Source: Micromonospora wenchangensis (lineage in GTDB: Bacteria; Actinomycetota; Actinomycetes; Mycobacteriales; Micromonosporaceae). From it: DNA of 64,000 nucleotides. Below the pieces are notes generated by a model, which was given only the letters and a program-made list of their open reading frames with translations, searched no databases and was not told the DNA's origin. This document shows, piece after piece, positions 44,807 through 53,876 of this stretch (positions within the stretch are counted from its first letter, which is position 1; every line of letters begins with the position of its first letter). Both the position numbers and the translations under genes were made by a program. Location: the NCBI RefSeq assembly GCF_002210435.1, contig NZ_MZMV01000012.1, forward strand, positions 86,986-150,985, in the 5' to 3' direction.

Positions 44807-45634
44807 GTGACCGCAGGCGTCACGGCGTTGTGGTCGCACCGCAACTCACTGCGCATCCTGGTCAGACGCGATCTCGCGGTGAAGTACCAGCAGTCCGTGC
44901 TCGGTTACCTCTGGTCGCTGATCGAGCCGCTGGGAATGGGCGCGATCTACTTCTTCGTCTTCGGGGTGCTCTACTCCGGGCCGACCAACCGGCACCTCGG
45001 CGAGGCCGCCGGGTCGTACCCGCTGTTCCTGATCACCGGCATCTTCGCCTGGATGTGGACGAGTTCGGCGCTGAGCGAGGCGACCAACGCGCTGACCGGG
45101 CAGTCCCGCCTGATCACCACGATGAACGTGCCCCGGCAGGTCTTCCCGATCGGCCGGGTCACCGGCCGGTTCGCCGAGTACGTCGCCGGCCTGCCGATCC
45201 TGCTGGCCGTCGCCGTCGTCTACGCCGCCAACGGCCGGATCACGCTGGGCTGGTCGCTGCTGAGCCTGCCGCTGGCCGTCGCCGTGCAGGGCACCCTGCT
45301 GGTCGGGCTGGCCCTGCTGCTGTCGGCGGTGAACGTGCTGATGCGCGACGTGGAGCGGTTCATGCGGCTGGTCATCCGGGTGCTGTTCTACGCCACCCCG
45401 ATCATCTACCCGTTGAGCCTGGTCCGGGAGTCGGGCATGCCGGGTTGGGTGAAGGTGGCGTACGAGCTGAACCCGCTGGTCGGCATCTTCCAGCTCCAGC
45501 ACGCCATCTGGTACCCGGACGAGTTCCCCGACGCCCGGCTGCTGACCACCACGATCGCCGGGAGCCTGCTGGTGCTGGCCGCCGGCTGGTGGGCGTTCCG
45601 CCGGCTCGAACCGGCCGTGCTGAAGGAACTGTAG
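44807..45634 (+). CDS. ABC-2 type polysaccharide export permease
   Basis: 275 aa from GTG 44807 behind GGGAGG. Opens with SLRILVRRDLAVKYQQSVLGYLWSLIEPLGMGAIYFFVFG, the hallmark of Wzm/TagG-type permeases, and has six helices. The partner ATPase gene starts at the next base after its stop. The pair would export an undecaprenyl-linked glycan or polyol-phosphate chain. Confidence 0.94.
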   Translation: MTAGVTALWSHRNSLRILVRRDLAVKYQQSVLGYLWSLIEPLGMGAIYFFVFGVLYSGPTNRHLGEAAGSYPLFLITGIFAWMWTSSALSEATNALTGQSRLITTMNVPRQVFPIGRVTGRFAEYVAGLPILLAVAVVYAANGRITLGWSLLSLPLAVAVQGTLLVGLALLLSAVNVLMRDVERFMRLVIRVLFYATPIIYPLSLVRESGMPGWVKVAYELNPLVGIFQLQHAIWYPDEFPDARLLTTTIAGSLLVLAAGWWAFRRLEPAVLKEL

Positions 45635-46375
45635 GTGCCGCCGATCATCGAGGCACAGGGGCTCGGCATCCGGTTCGTCCGCAACCGGCGTCGGCAGCTA
45701 CGGCTGCGGGAACTGTTCATCCACCGGGGCGGCCGGGCCGCCACCGGCCAGTTCTGGCCGCTGCGGGACGTCTCGTTCACCGTCGCGCCGGGCGACACGC
45801 TCGGCGTGATCGGGCGCAACGGCACCGGCAAGAGCACCCTGCTGCGGCTGATCGCCGGGGTGCTCATCCCCGACGAGGGGCGGATCACCGTCTCCGGCGA
45901 CGTCGCGCCGCTGCTGGAACTCTCCGCCGGCTTCTCCAACGACCTGACCGGCCGGGAGAACCTCTACCTGGTCGGCGGGCTGCACGGACTCTCCACGGGC
46001 TACCTGCGGCGGCACTTCGACGACATCGTCGGGTTCGCCGGTGAGCAGGTGGAACGGGCCATCGACACCTCGGTGCGGCACTACTCGTCGGGGATGAAGG
46101 TGCGGCTCGGGTTCGCGATCATCTCGCACCTGCCGCACCCGATCCTGCTGATGGACGAGGTGACCGCGGTGGGCGACGCGGAGTTCCGCCAGAAGTGTTA
46201 CTCGACGATCGACCGACTGCTCGCGGAGGGGCGCACCTTGGTGCTGGTGTCACACAACGAGAAGGACCTGACCCGGTTCTGCCGTCGGGGGCTCTACCTC
46301 GACGGGGGGCGGCTGACCGTGGACGGGACGGTCGCCGAGGCGCTCGACGCGTACCACGCCGCGGTGCCGCGATGA
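45635..46375 (+). CDS. ABC transporter ATPase for polysaccharide export
   Basis: 246 aa from GTG 45635. Walker A GRNGTGKST, Q-loop region, signature YSSGM (as in Wzt/TagH, in place of LSGGQ), Walker B PILLMDEV and H-loop VSHNEKD. No C-terminal carbohydrate-binding domain, so chain length is not read by this subunit. Its last 4 nt overlap the next gene (ATGA). Confidence 0.94.
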   Translation: MPPIIEAQGLGIRFVRNRRRQLRLRELFIHRGGRAATGQFWPLRDVSFTVAPGDTLGVIGRNGTGKSTLLRLIAGVLIPDEGRITVSGDVAPLLELSAGFSNDLTGRENLYLVGGLHGLSTGYLRRHFDDIVGFAGEQVERAIDTSVRHYSSGMKVRLGFAIISHLPHPILLMDEVTAVGDAEFRQKCYSTIDRLLAEGRTLVLVSHNEKDLTRFCRRGLYLDGGRLTVDGTVAEALDAYHAAVPR

Positions 46376-48336
46376 CCGTGGCGATCGTGCTCGCCGCCGG
46401 TGCGCCGGCCGCGGGGCTGCCCACCGGCACGGGCGAACCGCTTGCCGACCGGCTCACCGGGCAGTTGCGCCGGGCCGGGGCGGACCGGGTGCACACCGTC
46501 ACCGACCTGCCCGCGCTGGCCGCCCTGGTGGACACCGTCACCGGCCCGGTCCTGGTCACCGGGGGCGACCTGGTCGCGCACACGGCCGTACTGCGGCACC
46601 TGGCCACCAGCCCGGTCGGTCCGACGGTGGCCCTGGTGCTCACCGACCCGCCGGCCGCCGACGCGACGCTGGTCCGCGAGGAGCGCGGGCAGGTGGTCGA
46701 CGCCGGCCCGGAGCTGCCCGACGCCACCGGCGTCTTCGGCGGCGCGCTGCGGGTCGGCGCGGACGACCTGCCGGCGCTGGCCGCCGCCGCCCGCTCGGCG
46801 GCCGTCGCCCCGGCGGCCGGTGCCGCGGTGGACCGGCTGTTCGCCGCGCTGGCCGACCTCGGCACCCTGACCTTCGCCCACCGGGTACGCCTGCTCGTGG
46901 CGCACCGGGTGGCCGATCCGGCCGGGCTGGCCGCCGCCGAGGCGGCCCTGGCCGGGGTGGACGAGGACCGGGCGCAGCTGCGGCTGTCGGTGAAGGAACG
47001 GGACGACTTCTTCACCACCTACTTCGTCAGCACCTGGTCGCCGTACGTGACGAAGGTGTGTGCCCGGCTGGGCCTGACGCCGACCGGGGTCACCATGATC
47101 TCGGTGCTGTTCGCGGTGGTCGCGGCGGTGCTCTTCGGTGCCGGCGGGCGGCCCGCCCTGGTGGCCGGCGCGGTCCTGCTCTACCTGGGGTTCGTGCTGG
47201 ACTGCGTGGACGGGCAGTTGGCCCGCTACACCAGGCACTTCAGCGCCTGGGGCGGCTGGCTGGACACGATGGCCGACCGGGCCAAGGAGTACCTGGTCTA
47301 CGCCGGGCTGGGCTACGGCGCGACGCACGCCGGGTTCCGCTACGGCTGGGCGCTGGCCGTCGCCGCGATGACCCTGCAGACCGTCAGGCACATGACCGAC
47401 GCCTGGTACGGGGTGCTGCACGACGAGGCGGCCCGGCGTCCCCGCCCGGCCGGCCCGGCCGCCGGGGGGATCGGCGGCAAGCTGAACGCCGCCTCGACCC
47501 GGGTGCAGGCGGACACCGGCTCGGTGTCGTACTGGCTGAAGCGGACGGTGGTCTTCCCGATCGGCGAGCGGTGGGCGTTGATCGCGGTCACCGCCGCGCT
47601 GTTCGGGCCGCTGGTCAGCCTGGTCTCGGTGCTGGTGTGGGGGGTGCTGGCGTTCGGTTACACGGGCGCGTTGCGGACCCTGCGGGCGCGCTGGATGTGG
47701 GTGCCGGTGCTGGACACCGTCGACGCGACGTTGCACCGCGACGACGGGCCGGTGGCGGCCCGGCTGCCGGTGGTCCGGCCGATGGGCCCGTTGACGCTGG
47801 CGGTGCTCGGGGCGCTCGGGCCGGCGGTGCTGCTGGTGGTGGGGCTGTTCCGGTCGGCCGGTGACGGCGATCCGGGTGGTCTGCGCTGGTGGCTGCCGGT
47901 GGCGCTGGTGGTGCTGCTGGTGGCCGGGCTGGGCGCGGGGGCGGCGCACAACGGGCCGCTGGACTGGCTGGTGCCGGCGGCGCTGCGGGCCGGCGAGTAC
48001 CTGTTCGCCGCCGTGGTCGGGGTGGTCGGCGGGGTGCCGCCGTGGCTGGTCTTCGGGTACGTCTTCGTGCTGACCGTGCACCACTACGACCTGACCGCCC
48101 GGTTGGAGAAGCGGCAGGCGGCCCCGCCGTTGCACGCCTGGACGCTGGGCTGGGAGGGCCGTTCGGTGCTGCTGGCGGTGGCGGCGATCGCCGGATTTGC
48201 CGCCCCTGCCATGGCTACAATCGGTACGTACCTTCTGATGGTTTTCGTGGCGAGTGTCGTGCTGGCCTGGGTCGTCCTGCCAGCCCGCGCGGGCCGGGCG
48301 GCGGCCGTACCCGTGCGGGGTGCCTCGCCGGGCTGA
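46372..48336 (+). CDS. CDP-alcohol phosphotransferase with N-terminal nucleotidyltransferase-like domain
   Basis: 654 aa from ATG 46372. Residues 1-215 resemble a nucleotidyltransferase (VAIVLAAGAP) but the usual GxGxRL and PKPL residues are missing, so this part is probably inactive or diverged. The CDP-alcohol motif is intact: LDCVDGQLARY...GGWLDTMADRAKE (D-x2-DG-x2-AR-x8-G-x3-D-x3-D). At least eight membrane helices follow. It should transfer a phospho-alcohol from CDP-alcohol to a lipid or sugar. The overlap with the ATPase and its operon place it in polymer priming or lipid-carrier synthesis. Confidence 0.88.
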   Translation: MTVAIVLAAGAPAAGLPTGTGEPLADRLTGQLRRAGADRVHTVTDLPALAALVDTVTGPVLVTGGDLVAHTAVLRHLATSPVGPTVALVLTDPPAADATLVREERGQVVDAGPELPDATGVFGGALRVGADDLPALAAAARSAAVAPAAGAAVDRLFAALADLGTLTFAHRVRLLVAHRVADPAGLAAAEAALAGVDEDRAQLRLSVKERDDFFTTYFVSTWSPYVTKVCARLGLTPTGVTMISVLFAVVAAVLFGAGGRPALVAGAVLLYLGFVLDCVDGQLARYTRHFSAWGGWLDTMADRAKEYLVYAGLGYGATHAGFRYGWALAVAAMTLQTVRHMTDAWYGVLHDEAARRPRPAGPAAGGIGGKLNAASTRVQADTGSVSYWLKRTVVFPIGERWALIAVTAALFGPLVSLVSVLVWGVLAFGYTGALRTLRARWMWVPVLDTVDATLHRDDGPVAARLPVVRPMGPLTLAVLGALGPAVLLVVGLFRSAGDGDPGGLRWWLPVALVVLLVAGLGAGAAHNGPLDWLVPAALRAGEYLFAAVVGVVGGVPPWLVFGYVFVLTVHHYDLTARLEKRQAAPPLHAWTLGWEGRSVLLAVAAIAGFAAPAMATIGTYLLMVFVASVVLAWVVLPARAGRAAAVPVRGASPG

Positions 48337-48353
48337 CGACGGGGGCGGGGCGG

Positions 48354-50528
48354 ATGACGCTGATCAGCTTCGTCGTACCGGCCTTCCGGGTGCAGGGCTA
48401 CCTGCGCGAGTGCCTGGACTCGCTGCTCGGCCAGCCGTACCGGGACATCGAGGTGATCGGGGTCGACGACGCCTCCCCGGACGCCTGCGGCGACATCCTC
48501 GACGAGTACGCCGCCCGTGACCCCCGGGTCCACCCGGTACGCCTGCCACGCAACGTCGGGCTCGGTCCGGCCCGCAACGCCGGGCTGGACCGGGCCACCG
48601 GCGAGTACGTCTGGTTCCTCGACGGCGACGACCGGCTCGCCCCCGACTGCCTGCCCGAGGTCGCCGACCGGCTCACCGCCACCCGCCCGGACGTGCTGCT
48701 GGTCGACCACGTCCGGGTGCACTGGGACGAGCACGCCACCCGCAGCGCACTGCCGGAGGTCTTCCCCGATCCGCCAGGCGCGGCGACGTTCCGGCTGGCG
48801 GAGCGCCCCGAGACGCTGCGCCTGCTGCACACCGCCTGGAACCGGGTGGTCCGCCGGGAGTTCCTGACCGGCCTCGGGCTGCGCTTCGCCCCCGGCTGGT
48901 ACGAGGACGTCGCGTTCAGCTACCCGGTGCTGCTGGCCGCCGGGCGGATCGGCGTGCTCGACCGGGTCTGCGTGCACTACCGCCAGCGTCGGGCCGGCGC
49001 GATCACCCGGACCCTCGACGACCGGCACTTCGAGGTCTTCGAGCAGTGGCACCGGGTGTTCGCCTTTCTCGACGGTCGGCCCGACCTGGCCGGCCTGCGC
49101 CCGGTGGTGTTCGAGCGGATGATCTGGCACTACCTGACCGTGCTCGGCAACGGCGACCGGATCGCCCCCGCGCTGCGGCAGGCGTTCTTCCGGCGGATCA
49201 CCGCCGACCACAGGCGCTTCCGCCCGCCCGGCGGCTACCCGGTGCCGGACGGCGGGGACGGGCTCAAGCACCGGCTGGTCGCCGCCGGCCGGTGGCACAC
49301 CTTCAGCGCGTTGCGCGCCGCCAGCCAGGCCCGGGAGACCGCCCGGGTGACCGGCCGGCGGGTCCGGCCGGTGGCCCGGCGCACCGCCCGGCTGGCCCGG
49401 GACGCGTTGCTGCACGAGTACTACCGGGCCGAACTGCGCCGGCCGATCGACCCGACGCTCGCCGTCTACGCCGCCTACTGGTACCGCGGCTACGCCTGCA
49501 ACCCGGCGGCGGTGCACGCCGCCGCCCGCCGGCTCGCCCCGCAGGTCCGGGGGGTGTGGATCGTCCGCCGGGACCGGGTCGACACCCTCCCGCCCGGCAC
49601 CGAGTACGTCGTCGCCGGCACCCGCGACGCCCAGCGGGCGCTGGCGCGGGCCCGCTGGCTGGTCAACAACGTCAACTTCCCGGACTTCGTGCGCAAGCGT
49701 CCCGGCCAGGTGCACGTGCAGACCCACCACGGCACCCCGGTCAAGGTGATGGGTCTGGACCAGCAGCGGTACCCGCTCGGCGCGGTCGGGATGGACTTCG
49801 CCGGGTTGCTGCGGCGGGTGGACCGCTGGGACTACAGCATCACCTCCAACGCGTTCTCCACCCAGATGTGGGACCGCGCCTACCCGGCGGACTACGTCCG
49901 GCTGGAGGTGGGCTATCCGCGCAACGACCGGCTGGTCACGGCCACCGCCGAGGAGGTGCGCGCGGTCCGGGCCGGGCTCGGGATCGCCCCGGACGAGCGG
50001 GTGGTGCTCTACGCGCCGACCCACCGCGAGCACCTGCCCGGCTACCGGCCGCCGTTCGACCCGTACCGGCTGCTGGACGTGCTCGGGCCGGCGGGCCGGT
50101 TGCTGGTGCGCAGCCACTACTTCCACGACCGGGAGGGCCGGGTCCGGCGGCGGGCCGGGGGGCGGGTGGTCGACGTCAGCGACGTCGGCACCGTCGAGGA
50201 CCTCTACCTGGCCGCCGACGTGCTGGTCACCGACTACTCGTCGGCGATGTTCGACTACGCGGTGCTGGACCGGCCGATCGTGATCTACGCGCCGGACCAC
50301 GACGCCTACCGGTTGGCCCGGGGGGTCTACTTCGACGTGACCGCCGAGCCGCCGGGCGCGGTCGCGCTGACCTTCGAGGAGCTGCGGGAGGTGTTCCGCT
50401 CCGGCGCGGTGACCGGGGCGTCGGCCGAGCGGGCCCGGCGGGCGTTCCGGGAGCGGTTCTGCGGCTGGGACGACGGGCACGCGGCGGAACGGGTGGTCCG
50501 GCGGGTGTTCCTCGGCGAATCAGGGTGA
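48354..50528 (+). CDS. GT2 glycosyltransferase / CDP-glycerol glycerophosphotransferase fusion
   Basis: 724 aa from ATG 48354. Residues 1-260 are a GT2 domain (ISFVVPAFRVQGYLRECLDSLLGQ, VDDASPD, the DxD in FLDGDDRL). Residues 360-710 match TagF-type CDP-glycerol transferases: VHVQTHHGTPVKVMGLD and VLVTDYSSAMFDYAVLDRPIVIYAPDH with the catalytic His. The enzyme could add a sugar and then polymerise glycerol-phosphate or another polyol-phosphate from CDP-polyol. It completes the wall-polymer operon. Confidence 0.93.
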   Translation: MTLISFVVPAFRVQGYLRECLDSLLGQPYRDIEVIGVDDASPDACGDILDEYAARDPRVHPVRLPRNVGLGPARNAGLDRATGEYVWFLDGDDRLAPDCLPEVADRLTATRPDVLLVDHVRVHWDEHATRSALPEVFPDPPGAATFRLAERPETLRLLHTAWNRVVRREFLTGLGLRFAPGWYEDVAFSYPVLLAAGRIGVLDRVCVHYRQRRAGAITRTLDDRHFEVFEQWHRVFAFLDGRPDLAGLRPVVFERMIWHYLTVLGNGDRIAPALRQAFFRRITADHRRFRPPGGYPVPDGGDGLKHRLVAAGRWHTFSALRAASQARETARVTGRRVRPVARRTARLARDALLHEYYRAELRRPIDPTLAVYAAYWYRGYACNPAAVHAAARRLAPQVRGVWIVRRDRVDTLPPGTEYVVAGTRDAQRALARARWLVNNVNFPDFVRKRPGQVHVQTHHGTPVKVMGLDQQRYPLGAVGMDFAGLLRRVDRWDYSITSNAFSTQMWDRAYPADYVRLEVGYPRNDRLVTATAEEVRAVRAGLGIAPDERVVLYAPTHREHLPGYRPPFDPYRLLDVLGPAGRLLVRSHYFHDREGRVRRRAGGRVVDVSDVGTVEDLYLAADVLVTDYSSAMFDYAVLDRPIVIYAPDHDAYRLARGVYFDVTAEPPGAVALTFEELREVFRSGAVTGASAERARRAFRERFCGWDDGHAAERVVRRVFLGESG

Positions 50529-50663
50529 GGATCCGGGCGGATCGCCGTACTGGGCCGTAATAGGGCTGTCATCAGCCGAACATGGCACGTTTACCCGATG
50601 TGCTAACCCGATGATGCTCGTCACAGTCAACCCCGGGGTTCGGCCAAGCTGGGGGAGGAGACG

Positions 50664-51968
50664 GTGACCACCGTCGCGCTGAAGGACGTCACAAAGGTAT
50701 TCCCGGACGGGACAATTGCCGTCGACAACGTCAGTCTCGACGTCGTCGACGGTGAGTTCATGGTCCTGCTGGGCCCGTCCGGTTGCGGGAAGTCGACCGT
50801 GTTGCGGATGATCGCGGGGCTGGCCGAGCCGACCTCCGGCGCGGTGATGCTCGACGGTGAGGTCGCCAACGACCTGCCGCCGCGCGACCGGAAGATCGCC
50901 ATGGTGTTCCAGGACTTCGCGCTCTATCCGCACATGTCCGTCGGTGACAACATCGGCTTCCCGCTCAAGCTGTCCGGGGTCGAGCCGGTGCCCCGGGGTG
51001 AGCGGGTCCAGGACGTGGCCAGCGCGCTCGGCATCGGCGACGTGCTCGGCCGCAAACCGAGCCAGCTCTCCGGCGGCCAGCGGCAGCGGGTCGCGATGGG
51101 GCGGGCGATCGTCCGCCGGCCGGGGCTGTTCCTGATGGACGAGCCGCTGTCCAACCTGGACAGCGGGCTGCGCGCCGAGCTGCGCGCCGAGATCTCCGCG
51201 CTGACCCGCGAGCTGGGCGTCACCACCATCTACGTCACCCACGACCAGGCCGAGGCGCTGACCATGGCCGACCGGGTGGCCATCATGCGCAAGGGCGTGC
51301 TCCAGGACGTCGGCACCCCCACCCAGGTGTACGGCCGGCCGGCGACCCTCTACGTCGCGGCGTTCCTCGGCAGCCCCCGGATGAACCTGCTGGAGGCGTC
51401 GGTCTACGTCCACCTCGACCGGTACGTCACGCTGACCCTCGGTGACCAGGCGCTCTACCTGCCGTGGGACGACATCCGCAGCCGGGCGGTGGCGCACTAC
51501 CACGGCGAGCGGATCGTGGTCGGGATGCGGGCCGAGGCGCTCACCCCGGTCGCCCCGGACACCCCCGGCGACGTCCTCCAGGGCCGGGTGCGTTACCTGG
51601 AGCACCACGGGCACGAGTCGCTGGCCTTCCTCGACATCGGCGCCACCGCCATCATGGTCGACGAGATGAGCGCCCCCGCCGACGACGCGGTCCCCGGCCA
51701 GCGCGGGCTGCGCCGGTTCGGCCAGGTCATGTCCCGCCTCACCGGACGGGCCGGCGAACCGGAGGAGCCCAACCCGACGCCCGGCGGTAACCGCGGCAGT
51801 GTGCTCAACGACCCCGGCCGGCACCACCGCCGCCCGGCCGAACTGGCGGTCCGGCTGGCCCCGTACCCGGCGATCTCGGCGGGGCACCCGATGGCGGTCG
51901 CGGTCCGGATGGACGCCCTGCACTTCTTCGACGAACGCGGCGACCGGATCGACGTCGGCTGGCGCTGA
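50664..51968 (+). CDS. MsiK/UgpC-like ABC transporter ATPase (orphan)
   Basis: 434 aa from GTG 50664 behind GGGGGAGGAG. Walker A GPSGCGKST, Q-loop FQDFALYPHM, signature LSGGQRQRV, Walker B FLMDEPLSNLD and H-loop THDQAEA; then TOBE-type regulatory domains. It is about 55 residues longer than typical MsiK, with a polar insert (GEPEEPNPTPGGNRG) in the TOBE region. No permease or binding protein is nearby, so like Streptomyces MsiK it may serve several sugar importers. Confidence 0.9.
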   Translation: MTTVALKDVTKVFPDGTIAVDNVSLDVVDGEFMVLLGPSGCGKSTVLRMIAGLAEPTSGAVMLDGEVANDLPPRDRKIAMVFQDFALYPHMSVGDNIGFPLKLSGVEPVPRGERVQDVASALGIGDVLGRKPSQLSGGQRQRVAMGRAIVRRPGLFLMDEPLSNLDSGLRAELRAEISALTRELGVTTIYVTHDQAEALTMADRVAIMRKGVLQDVGTPTQVYGRPATLYVAAFLGSPRMNLLEASVYVHLDRYVTLTLGDQALYLPWDDIRSRAVAHYHGERIVVGMRAEALTPVAPDTPGDVLQGRVRYLEHHGHESLAFLDIGATAIMVDEMSAPADDAVPGQRGLRRFGQVMSRLTGRAGEPEEPNPTPGGNRGSVLNDPGRHHRRPAELAVRLAPYPAISAGHPMAVAVRMDALHFFDERGDRIDVGWR

Positions 51969-52170
51969 CCCGTCCGGTGGTGGGTGCCGTCGCACGCACG
52001 CACGGTCGGCGGGGCGGGACCGGCTCGGTGCCCGGTTCCGTCGGGCCGGGGCCTGCCGGACGGAACCGGCCCGTGCCGTCAATCGGTTGTCGACTATTCG
52101 GTAATCGATTGCCTACTCTCGGTGTCTGTGTGAGGTTCGAGGGAACCCCTCCACGCAGAACGGAGCTGTC

Positions 52171-52473
52171 ATGCGCGTGATCCACAAGATTCTCGCGGCC
52201 ACCGCCGTCACCGGCGCGACCGCGGTGACCCTGCTGGCCGGTGCGGCCCCCGCGTCCGCCGTCGCCAACGGGGTCGGCTACTACTCGGGTTACGGGTCGG
52301 GCTCCTCGTCCACGTTCGCCGTCTGGTCGGCGGAGAACGACGCCAAGTGGAAGGCCCAGTTGGGCGGCTTCAACCCCATCATCGACTGCCACACCATCTT
52401 CAGCACCAGCACGAAGATCAGCGACTACTACTACACCGCCAGCGTGCAGTTCTACTGCTACAACGCCAGCTGA
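52171..52473 (+). CDS. Small secreted protein, unknown function
   Basis: 100 aa from ATG 52171. Signal peptide RVIHKILAATAVTGATAVTLLAGAAPASAVA ends in ASA. The mature part is rich in Ser/Tyr/Thr (YYSGYGSGSSSTFAVWSAENDAKWKAQ) with two Cys (DCHTIF and FYCYNAS) likely paired. No family recognised. A TACTCT -10-like box lies at 52114-52119. Confidence 0.75.
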   Translation: MRVIHKILAATAVTGATAVTLLAGAAPASAVANGVGYYSGYGSGSSSTFAVWSAENDAKWKAQLGGFNPIIDCHTIFSTSTKISDYYYTASVQFYCYNAS

Positions 52474-52585
52474 CGCCACCTCTCCCGAGCGCGGCGGGGT
52501 GCGCCGGCCGGTCGGCCGGCCCTCCGCCCCGGGTGGCCTTCCCGCGCCGCACGCCGGAGCGCGGCCCGGTGGCCTTGTCCATAAA

Positions 52586-52601
52586 GTTACCGACTAGTAA
52601 C
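52586..52601 (+). promoter_or_regulatory. 16-bp dyad before the DUF4442 gene
   Basis: GTTAC-CGACTA-GTAAC has perfect 5-bp arms and ends 8 nt before the start codon. The shape resembles TetR-family operators controlling acyl-CoA genes (inference). Confidence 0.4.
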
Positions 52602-52609
52602 GTCGGGGC

Positions 52610-53077
52610 ATGTTCATCGACTCGCGCCAGGTGGCGGCCGAGGTCCTCCGGGCCGTGCCGTTCGCCCGCACACTCGCGCTCGACATCGTCGAGGTCGCGC
52701 CCGAGGCCGAGGGCGGGGTAAGGGCGGTCGTCCGGCTGCCCGACTCGCCGGCCACCCACAACCACGTCGGCGGCCCACACGCCGGCGCCATGTTCACCCT
52801 CGGCGAGACCGCCTCCGGCGCGGTGGTGATGGCCGCGTTCGGGCAGGTGCTCGACCGTGCGGTGCCGCTCGCGGTCCGGGCCGACATCGCGTACCGGCGG
52901 GTGGCGATGGGCGAGGTGCGGGCCACCGCACGGCTCGGCCGTCCCCCGGCCGAGGTGCTCGCCGAGCTGGACGCCGGCCAGCGCCCCGAGTTCCCGGTGG
53001 CGGTGGAGATCGGCACCGGCGACGGCACCGTCACCGCCACCATGACCGTCCTGTGGACGCTGCGCCCCGACCGCTGA
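52610..53077 (+). CDS. DUF4442 hotdog-fold thioesterase-like protein
   Basis: 155 aa from ATG 52610. THNHVGGPHAGAMFTLGETASGAVVMAAFG is the hotdog helix with the Asn/His region of thioesterases. DUF4442 proteins are considered acyl-CoA thioesterase relatives of the PaaI type. The palindrome at the promoter suggests control by an acyl-CoA-sensing repressor. Confidence 0.85.
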   Translation: MFIDSRQVAAEVLRAVPFARTLALDIVEVAPEAEGGVRAVVRLPDSPATHNHVGGPHAGAMFTLGETASGAVVMAAFGQVLDRAVPLAVRADIAYRRVAMGEVRATARLGRPPAEVLAELDAGQRPEFPVAVEIGTGDGTVTATMTVLWTLRPDR

Positions 53078-53114
53078 CCCGCGTGGCGGGGGTTTGCCCG
53101 GGTGGGGCGGTGGA

Positions 53115-53120
53115 TAGATT
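53115..53120 (+). promoter_or_regulatory. -10 box of the beta-phosphoglucomutase/GH65 operon
   Basis: TAGATT ends 6 nt before GTG 53127, with no ribosome site between, so the message is likely leaderless. Confidence 0.45.
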
Positions 53121-53126
53121 CGTAGC

Positions 53127-53876
53127 GTGCTGGGCCTACCTGCTCATGTGACCGCCTGCCTCTTCGACCTCGACGGCGTGCTGACCCAGACCGCCAAGGT
53201 GCACAACGCCGCCTGGAAACAGACCTTCGACGACCTGCTGCGCCGGCACGCCGAGGCCAGCGGCGAACCGTTCCGGCCGTTCGACCCCGGCCCGGACTAC
53301 CACCGCTACGTCGACGGGAAACCGCGCGCCGACGGGGTGCGTTCCTTCCTCGCCTCCCGGGGCATCACCCTGCCCGAGGGAAGCCCCGACGACCCGCCCG
53401 GCGCGGAGACCGTCAACGGGGTCGGCAACCGCAAGAACGTCGTCCTGCTCGACCGGATCCACCACGACGGCGTCGAGGCGTACCCCGGGTCGGTGGCCTA
53501 CCTGAAGGCGGCCGAGCGGGCCGGGCTGCGCCGCGCGGTCGTCTCGGCCAGCGCCAACTGCCGCGACGTGGTCGCCGCCGCCGGCCTGGAACCGCTGCTG
53601 GAGGTACGCGTCGACGGGCTGGTCGCCCGCGCCGAGGGGCTGCGCGGCAAACCGCACCCCGACACCTTTCTCGCCGCCGCCGAACTGCTCGGGGTGGCCC
53701 CCGCCGACGCCGCCGTGTTCGAGGACGCGCTGGCCGGGGTGGCCGCCGGCCGGGCCGGCGGCTTCGGCCACGTGATCGGCGTGGACCGGGCCGGCCAGGC
53801 CGACGAGCTGCGCGCCCACGGCGCCGACGTGGTGGTCACCGACCTCGCCGAGCTGCTGGGCGGGCCGGCCGCATGA
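53127..53876 (+). CDS. Beta-phosphoglucomutase family HAD enzyme
   Basis: 249 aa from GTG 53127. [21 protein letters not shown] holds both catalytic Asp residues; [28 protein letters not shown] and [17 protein letters not shown] complete the active site. It turns beta-glucose-1-phosphate, the product of GH65 phosphorylases, into glucose-6-phosphate. Its stop overlaps the GH65 start by 4 nt. Confidence 0.94.
   Translation: MLGLPAHVTACLFDLDGVLTQTAKVHNAAWKQTFDDLLRRHAEASGEPFRPFDPGPDYHRYVDGKPRADGVRSFLASRGITLPEGSPDDPPGAETVNGVGNRKNVVLLDRIHHDGVEAYPGSVAYLKAAERAGLRRAVVSASANCRDVVAAAGLEPLLEVRVDGLVARAEGLRGKPHPDTFLAAAELLGVAPADAAVFEDALAGVAAGRAGGFGHVIGVDRAGQADELRAHGADVVVTDLAELLGGPAA

Noticed and set aside
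52130..52160. tRNA-like GGTTCGAGGGAACC stretch
   Set aside because: Only a short hairpin; no cloverleaf, anticodon arm or CCA end around it.
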